Notes under the pieces: generated by a model | Database searches by the model: none | Seen by the model: the letters and a program-made list of their open reading frames with translations, nothing else | Told to the model about the DNA's origin: nothing | Assembly: GCA_937967285.1 (NCBI GenBank) | Contig: CALBSU010000774.1 | Coordinates: 1-7,905, forward strand | Length of the DNA: 7,905 nucleotides | Reading direction: 5' to 3' | Source: an uncultured Acidobacteriota bacterium | GTDB lineage: Bacteria > Acidobacteriota > Blastocatellia > RBC074 | Shown here: piece after piece, positions 1-7,905 of the stretch | Numbering within the stretch: position 1 is the first letter of the stretch | Layout: every line of letters begins with the position of its first letter | Position numbers and translations under genes: made by a program

Positions 1-3
1 CTG

Positions 4-21
4 TCGCCCCTATCGGGGCGA
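4..21. repeat. Short GC-rich palindrome at left edge
   Basis: A perfect 7-bp stem (TCGCCCC at 4-10, GGGGCGA at 15-21) closes a TATC loop. Neither strand has a T-run after it, so it is not a classical intrinsic terminator. It may be the edge of another of the palindromic repeats scattered through this window. The rest of 22-174 shows no convincing gene, RNA or promoter. Confidence 0.5.
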
Positions 22-174
22 ATTCAAGTCAAGATCAAATCAATAGTTTTCACGGCGTAACTTCACTTACTATTTTATTATTGTTCGGTAGTGCATTGTG
101 AGACCATGATCAAAACCCGCTGCTCAACATCCGGCACACCTCGACCAGATCAATCAGAAAGAGTACCGGCCTGA

Positions 175-237
175 GGGTATTTCTCTACCCGGTCGCTATC
201 GCTCCCGGTGCCGTTCCATCCCGGCGCTGTTCCATGG
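175..237. repeat. Degenerate single copy of the 34-bp repeat at the 3' end of the 222-aa gene
   Basis: Positions 189-209 are identical over 21 bases to 1521-1541, the first unit of the 34-bp array. The following bases to about 237 (GTGCCGTTCC, then GGCGCTGTTCC) look like diverged versions of the GGTRCTGTACC half of that unit. On the other side, GGGTA (175-179) and TACCC (186-190) form a small hairpin resembling the hairpins of the array. The copy lies inside the 3' end of the 222-aa gene and supplies its last codons; its TAG stop (185-187) sits in this hairpin. Confidence 0.7.
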
Positions 238-853
238 GCGCCAGCCCCATCCTGATGAGTTCCTTTCTTACCCGGGCTGCGGAGATTGCGCGGGTGTGCG
301 TTCTGCCGGCGACCAGTCGCTCGACGATGCGGGCAAAGGGGCCAAAGAGGTAGAAGTACCAGGTTACTTTTCTGAAAGCCGATGATCTCCTGTCCCAGTG
401 AACGTCGAATCTGGTTTCTGGGTAAACGACCAGTTGAACGAAATGCATTCCCGGCTGACGTGAGGTTTCCGTAACGAAACGTGCAGAGTGCCTGTGTTTG
501 CCGGCCAGGATCTCGTAAAAACGATCGACATCGTACCCCTGATCGGCGAGTTGAGAGAGAAAGTCGCCCGGATCCGGGACAGTCAACGTCAGGGCGGCTG
601 AAGCAGGGTTCCGTTCGTCGACCCAACCTCCGTCGATGCTGCCGATGCAATGCCAGACAGGGTTGCCGGCACGTCCGCCTGAATTATCGATCAGGTTCCT
701 GACTGCTGTGACCAGAGCGTCCGTTTGAATATCGTTGAGGCCGGTGAATCTGTCGTTGAACGCGTTAGGGCAGCCATCTTCAACGGGCAATTTGGCCGAG
801 ACGATGTGCTGCTCTTTTGAGGTCAGACGGCTCCAGGCATCCTGTTCGAGCAT
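185..853 (-). CDS. Unrecognised 222-aa protein
   Basis: I do not recognise this protein and assign no function. It has no signal peptide. The middle is soluble-looking, with aromatic and acidic stretches (GSIDGGWVDERNP around residues 71-83, YPETRFDVHWDRR around 144-156). One hydrophobic aromatic stretch follows (WYFYLFGPFARIVERLV, about 165-181), then a basic Arg-rich segment (184-201). The body may end near GLAP (203-206); the last 16 residues (207-222) are encoded by repeat-derived DNA and are probably not part of the conserved fold. The ATG has no Shine-Dalgarno sequence before it, so the start is uncertain. The codons look natural but use more A/T-ending codons than the pyr genes, which could mean later acquisition. 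It lies downstream of the lipoprotein gene on the same strand, separated by a strong palindrome. Confidence 0.6.
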   Translation of the reverse strand: MLEQDAWSRLTSKEQHIVSAKLPVEDGCPNAFNDRFTGLNDIQTDALVTAVRNLIDNSGGRAGNPVWHCIGSIDGGWVDERNPASAALTLTVPDPGDFLSQLADQGYDVDRFYEILAGKHRHSARFVTETSRQPGMHFVQLVVYPETRFDVHWDRRSSAFRKVTWYFYLFGPFARIVERLVAGRTHTRAISAARVRKELIRMGLAPMEQRRDGTAPGAIATG

Positions 854-873
854 GGGGTGAGTTACGGAAAGGG

Positions 874-922
874 AACGGGAGCGCCGGCGATCGAAAACTG
901 ACAGATGGCCGGCGCTCCCGTT
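874..922. repeat. Strong palindrome between lipoprotein gene and 222-aa gene
   Basis: A perfect 15-bp stem (AACGGGAGCGCCGGC at 874-888 and its complement at 908-922) encloses a 19-nt loop. It begins 17 nt after the lipoprotein stop codon in the direction of transcription. It could therefore end or protect that transcript, although no U-run follows. Its core GGGAGCGCC recurs in the palindrome before pyrR (4671-4753), so it is probably a member of a dispersed REP-like family rather than a dedicated terminator. Confidence 0.75.
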
Positions 923-939
923 ATTGTTCTTCAGAATAA

Positions 940-1407
940 TCAGCCGCCATAGATCACGGCATCGAAGATCTCATAACGTTCCTGACCGATGTTGACGATG
1001 GTCATGTCGCCCTTTTTAGTTGCGCTGAACTTGAGACCTTTATCGGCCTGGGACTGGTCAAAACCTGTCGCCTTGCCGTTCTCGAAGAAGATGACGCGCT
1101 TGCTTCCGTCGGGTTTGGTGACGGTGACCATGCCGCTACCGTTGCCTTCGCGCTTGACGCCGAAGTCACAGTTGCCGGTGGCTCCGCCGCCCATCGAGCA
1201 GGTGATCTGCCCGGTGGCGTTGAAGTCGGTGCCCGGAACCAGGGCATCGCCCTGAGGCTGGACGGGTTGTGGTGTAGCCGCCGGTTGCTCGGCAGGGGCC
1301 TGTGCAGTGCTCGACTGCTGCTCGCCGCCGGTTTGCTGCGGGGCGGGCGCTGAACAGCCGATCATCAGACCGAGAACGATCACCAATGCAAAAAAGTACG
1401 ATTTCAT
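940..1407 (-). CDS. Secreted lipoprotein with conserved C-terminal domain
   Basis: The protein has 155 residues. A short lysine plus hydrophobic signal (residues 2-17) ends in the lipobox-like MIGC, with Cys18 as the expected lipidated residue. A Pro/Gln/Ala-rich linker (about 20-53) follows, then a compact domain (about 60-155). The domain has two cysteines (C70, C80) that could form a disulfide and ends in ERYEIFDAVIYGG. That domain pattern (TG.I.C....G.CDFGV, KPDGSKR.IFFENG, FSATKKGD) resembles a family of uncharacterised periplasmic proteins common in Proteobacteria; I know no biochemical role. The start is secure: AGGAGG at 1414-1419 sits 6 nt before the ATG. A promoter at 1485-1513 gives it its own transcript with a leader of about 70 nt, which contains a weak 5-bp hairpin (1426-1441). 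Confidence 0.85.
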   Translation of the reverse strand: MKSYFFALVIVLGLMIGCSAPAPQQTGGEQQSSTAQAPAEQPAATPQPVQPQGDALVPGTDFNATGQITCSMGGGATGNCDFGVKREGNGSGMVTVTKPDGSKRVIFFENGKATGFDQSQADKGLKFSATKKGDMTIVNIGQERYEIFDAVIYGG

Positions 1408-1484
1408 CTTAATCCTCCTGTTTATTCCGCTTTGGTGCGGATTTATTCAATTCCTGATTGTTGTTGCCTGGTTGGTACGGGTAG

Positions 1485-1513
1485 ATGATAGTCCTGAGGG
1501 AAGCACTGTTCAA
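1485..1513 (-). promoter_or_regulatory. Sigma70-like promoter for the lipoprotein gene
   Basis: Read on the minus strand, TTGAAC (1508-1513, -35) is followed by a 17-nt spacer and TATCAT (1485-1490, -10). The -10 box matches TATAAT at 5 of 6 positions, the -35 box matches TTGACA at 4 of 6, and the spacing is optimal. It lies about 80 nt before the lipoprotein start. Its upstream edge almost touches the 34-bp repeat array, which begins at 1521. Confidence 0.6.
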
Positions 1514-1520
1514 GGATGAG

Positions 1521-2975
<1,455 letters not shown>

Positions 2976-2983
2976 ATCGTTGT

Positions 2984-4099
<1,116 letters not shown>

Positions 4100-4110
4100 G
4101 AGTCATCGTT

Positions 4111-4656
<546 letters not shown>

Positions 4657-4664
4657 AGGTTGAT

Positions 4665-4672
4665 TCACCCCT
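4665..4672 (-). promoter_or_regulatory. Ribosome binding site choosing the pyrR start
   Basis: AGGGGTGA on the minus strand, with the GGTGA part complementary to the 16S tail, ends 8 nt before ATG at 4656. This favours the ATG over the GTG inside it. Its upstream end overlaps the outermost bases of the palindrome (4671-4672), so folding of that palindrome may influence access. Confidence 0.55.
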
Positions 4673-4753
4673 GGGAGCGCCGCGCCCCAGCCCGGCAGCT
4701 GACTTTTATGATGGAAACCGCCGAGCTGGGGCTCGGCGCTCCCAGGCGCTCCC
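4671..4753. repeat. Long imperfect palindrome between DUF1499 gene and pyrR
   Basis: Arms of 26 bp (4671-4696 and 4720-4745) with two mismatches enclose a 23-nt loop; one mismatch is a G-U wobble when read as minus-strand RNA. Each arm has its own inner dyad, for example CCGAGC-TGGG-GCTCGG (4722-4737), so it can fold either as one long stem or as two short hairpins, like REP/BIME elements. A further inverted GGGAGCGCC follows (4745-4753). It fills almost the whole gap between the DUF1499 stop and the pyrR start. It may end or process the upstream transcript, but no U-run follows. It does not resemble a PyrR attenuator. Confidence 0.85.
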
Positions 4754-4755
4754 GC

Positions 4756-5181
4756 TTATAGTCTCTTCATCAGTTCCGCCTGAAAAGCGCGGATTCTGCG
4801 AGCGTTCTCGCCGAGATCGCTCTTGCCAACGCGCGAGCGCGAGCGGACATTGACCACGGTGCGGTCCGTCTCGCGAGTCACGGTTATGGTCACATCATCC
4901 TTGAATTTGAAGATGCGCGTTGTCGCCACGGCCTCGATCGTCCCGGTTGCCTGATCTGCCGTCAGCACGTCCCAGCCCATCGCCTTCGAGGTTGCGAGAG
5001 CGGCGTCGAAGACGGCGTCGCGCGGCTGCGAGAACGCCTGCGGCAGGATGTCAGGATATTCGGGCGTGGCGCCGGTCGCGACATCGTTGATCCGGGGCCA
5101 GAAGAGTCCGAGCAGAAAAGGGACCGAAGCCAGCAGGATGACGCTGATCAGAACGACCGGAAATACTTTATTGAGTTTCAT
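4756..5181 (-). CDS. DUF1499 family membrane-anchored protein
   Basis: The 141-residue protein has an N-terminal membrane segment (about 7-29, no lipobox) followed by a DUF1499 domain. The evidence for the family is INDVAT (31-36), [17 protein letters not shown] (81-97) and the signature [22 protein letters not shown] (112-133). The family is widespread in bacteria and plant plastids and has no established biochemical function. The domain probably lies outside the cytoplasmic membrane, an inference from the membrane segment. The ATG is supported by GAGGT (5188-5192), 6 nt upstream. It is the first minus-strand gene of the divergent region and could share a transcript with pyrR, unless the palindrome between them stops transcription. 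Confidence 0.88.
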   Translation of the reverse strand: MKLNKVFPVVLISVILLASVPFLLGLFWPRINDVATGATPEYPDILPQAFSQPRDAVFDAALATSKAMGWDVLTADQATGTIEAVATTRIFKFKDDVTITVTRETDRTVVNVRSRSRVGKSDLGENARRIRAFQAELMKRL

Positions 5182-5261
5182 ATGCGTACCTCAATCTACA
5201 CGAAATCCGCGCGGTAAGTAAACTGCCGGAAGCGCCGGGACGCGGAATTTGCGGCCGGGCT

Positions 5262-5291
5262 TTGCCACTCAAGAATTCATTCTGGTAGACT
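5262..5291 (+). promoter_or_regulatory. Likely promoter of the pyrK-nudix-nudix-pyrD operon
   Basis: TTGCCA (5262-5267, 5 of 6 to the -35 consensus), an 18-nt spacer and TAGACT (5286-5291, 4 of 6) with an extended -10 TG (5283-5284). The start of transcription would fall near 5298, about 35 nt before pyrK, too short for an attenuator. I found no equally good promoter for the minus strand in 5182-5331; only weak dyads lie there. Confidence 0.45.
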
Positions 5292-5319
5292 GCCCTCTGC
5301 TTCCCTGATATTCACAGTC

Positions 5320-5323
5320 GGAG
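5320..5323 (+). promoter_or_regulatory. Ribosome binding site supporting a TTG start for pyrK
   Basis: GGAG ends 8 nt before TTG at 5332-5334. The first in-frame ATG (5368-5370, residue 13) has no such site, so the TTG is preferred. Confidence 0.55.
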
Positions 5324-5331
5324 TCATCCTT

Positions 5332-6182
<851 letters not shown>

Positions 6183-6186
<4 letters not shown>

Positions 6187-6614
6187 AAGCTCAGGAGTCG
6201 AAACCCGTCGAGATCACATACGGCGCCGGCGGCCTGGTCTGGCGCGAGACGGGTGGAGAACGCGAGGTGCTGCTGATACTGGTCCGCAGGTGGCAGAACT
6301 GGATGTTCCCGAAAGGCCGCGTCGAGCCGACCGACGCCGGATGGCACGCCGCCGCGCAGCGCGAGGTCAAGGAGGAGACGGGTTACGATACGGTGATCAC
6401 TGACTTCGCCGGAGTGCTCAAGTACACGGCATCGAGCGGCGCTTACAAGGTCGTCTTCCTCTGGCACATGCTGCCGGTCGGAGAGTCGGAGTTCATACCG
6501 ACGGACGAGATTGAACGTTACGAGTGGATGTCGGTCCGCGAAGCGATCGACCGGCTGAAGCACGACCGTGACAGGGATTTTCTGAAACAATTCGCATTCG
6601 AACATGAAATCTGA
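6183..6614 (+). CDS. Nudix hydrolase, first of a tandem pair
   Basis: The 143-residue protein is a single Nudix domain of the MutT/Ap6A-hydrolase-like group, which cleaves nucleoside diphosphates linked to another group X using Mg2+. Visible parts: GAGGLVWRE (14-22), WMFPKG (40-45), the Nudix box from G45 with the catalytic REVKEETG (60-67; E61, E64, E65 bind metal), and DEIERYEW (108-115) typical of this group. The box has one extra residue before RE and lacks the usual first Glu. The frame is open far upstream, but only from GTG at 6183 does it read as Nudix; the earlier part is the shadow of pyrK. It overlaps pyrK by 4 bp and the second Nudix gene by 11 bp. The substrate is unknown; oxidised or excess nucleotides, dinucleoside polyphosphates, or an inositol-type compound are possible. 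Confidence 0.88.
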
Positions 6615-7027
6615 AGGCAACAGGAAGATAGATTACTGCGCCGGCGGCCTGGTCTGGCGCGAAACCGTCGGAGTCCGCGAGGTACTGCTGATCCTCAGCC
6701 GCGAGGATCAGGCGTGGAAGTTTCCGAAGGGCCACATCGACGATACCGATCCCGGCTGGGACGCGGCGGCACAGCGCGAGGTGCGCGAGGAGACGGGTTA
6801 CGATACGGTGATCACCGATTTCGCGGGCTTCACGTCCTATCCGGTCAAGGGAGAGCCGAAGGTGGTCCTCTACTGGCACATGCAGCCGGTCGGAGAGCAC
6901 GCATTCGAGGAATCGGACGAGATCGAGCGGGCGGAATGGCTGCCGGTGCGCGACGCGGTCGACCGGCTGACCTTTCTGAACGACAAGCAGTTCCTGCTCA
7001 GGTTCGTGAACATCAACGGAAGCCGCA

Positions 7028-7035
<8 letters not shown>
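6604..7035 (+). CDS. Nudix hydrolase, second of a tandem pair
   Basis: Also 143 residues and clearly a paralogue of the preceding gene; by eye about two-thirds of core residues match. Motifs: [10 protein letters not shown] (12-21), FPKG (40-43), Nudix catalytic part REVREETG (58-65; E59, E62, E63), DEIERAEW (105-112). The [12 protein letters not shown] stretch shares the extra residue and missing first Glu of its partner. Nucleotide identity is uninterrupted for 25 bases (6223-6247 with 6638-6662) and 29 bases (6372-6400 with 6787-6815), pointing to a fairly recent duplication or gene conversion. The substrate pocket residues differ (for example VRRWQNW against SREDQAW), so the two may have different substrates or form a heterodimer. 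The start has no Shine-Dalgarno; the 11-bp overlap suggests coupling. It overlaps pyrD by 8 bp. Confidence 0.88.

Positions 7036-7905
<870 letters not shown>

Noticed and set aside
1..184. Small gene or RNA at the left end
   Set aside because: Only short open frames without ribosome binding sites, and no tRNA-like fold; just a small hairpin is supported.
4671..4745. Classical intrinsic terminator
   Set aside because: The stem is strong but no U-run follows in the direction of transcription, and the core is shared with other intergenic palindromes, so a repeat element fits better.
5203..5250. Operator dyad (AAATCCGCG with CGCGGAATTT) in the divergent region
   Set aside because: Only about 5 bp pair cleanly over a 29-nt loop; weak in GC-rich sequence and no matching regulator is present.

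Overview
This is a GC-rich bacterial window dominated by genes for de novo pyrimidine (UMP) synthesis, split into two divergent groups. On the minus strand, reading leftwards, lie pyrR (regulator/uracil phosphoribosyltransferase), pyrB (aspartate carbamoyltransferase) and pyrC (dihydroorotase). On the plus strand lie pyrK (electron-transfer subunit of dihydroorotate dehydrogenase), two tandem Nudix hydrolase genes, and pyrD of class 1B, which runs off the right edge. The two groups diverge from about 5182-5331. A small DUF1499-family membrane protein gene is the first minus-strand gene of that divergence. A PyrDB/PyrK pair with PyrR, high GC, and many intergenic palindromes and heptamer repeats fit an Acidobacteriota-like genome (perhaps Blastocatellia). 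This is a weak taxonomic guess from style; no marker gene is present.

Layout. 1-184: no gene; a small GC hairpin near the left edge. 185-853 (-): unrecognised 222-aa protein. 874-922: strong palindrome. 940-1407 (-): secreted lipoprotein with its own good sigma70-like promoter (1485-1513). 1521-1725: six-unit, 34-bp tandem repeat array containing the pyrC stop codon. 1698-2975 (-): pyrC. 2984-3154: an 80-bp sequence present twice with a 91-bp period, each copy carrying a hairpin and a run of TTTCTAC-type heptamers. 3149-4099 (-): pyrB. 4111-4656 (-): pyrR. 4671-4745: long palindrome. 4756-5181 (-): DUF1499 protein. 5262-5291 (+): likely promoter. 5332-7905 (+): pyrK, nudix, nudix, pyrD, with overlaps of 4, 11 and 8 bp that imply one translationally coupled operon.

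How the genes work together. PyrB makes carbamoyl aspartate, PyrC closes the ring to dihydroorotate, and PyrD with PyrK oxidises it to orotate using NAD+ through FAD, a 2Fe-2S cluster and FMN. PyrR would sense uridine nucleotides, but I see no recognisable PyrR-binding leader RNA. The two Nudix enzymes inside the pyrK-pyrD operon are unexpected and probably hydrolyse a nucleoside polyphosphate or similar substrate linked to nucleotide homeostasis.

The most unusual theme is how closely repeats press on genes. The stop codons of pyrB, pyrC and the 222-aa gene all fall in or at the edge of repeat sequence, so repeat DNA sets the C-termini. The only visible ribosome-binding signal for pyrC belongs to a 13-codon mini-ORF inside a repeat, whose stop overlaps the pyrC start.
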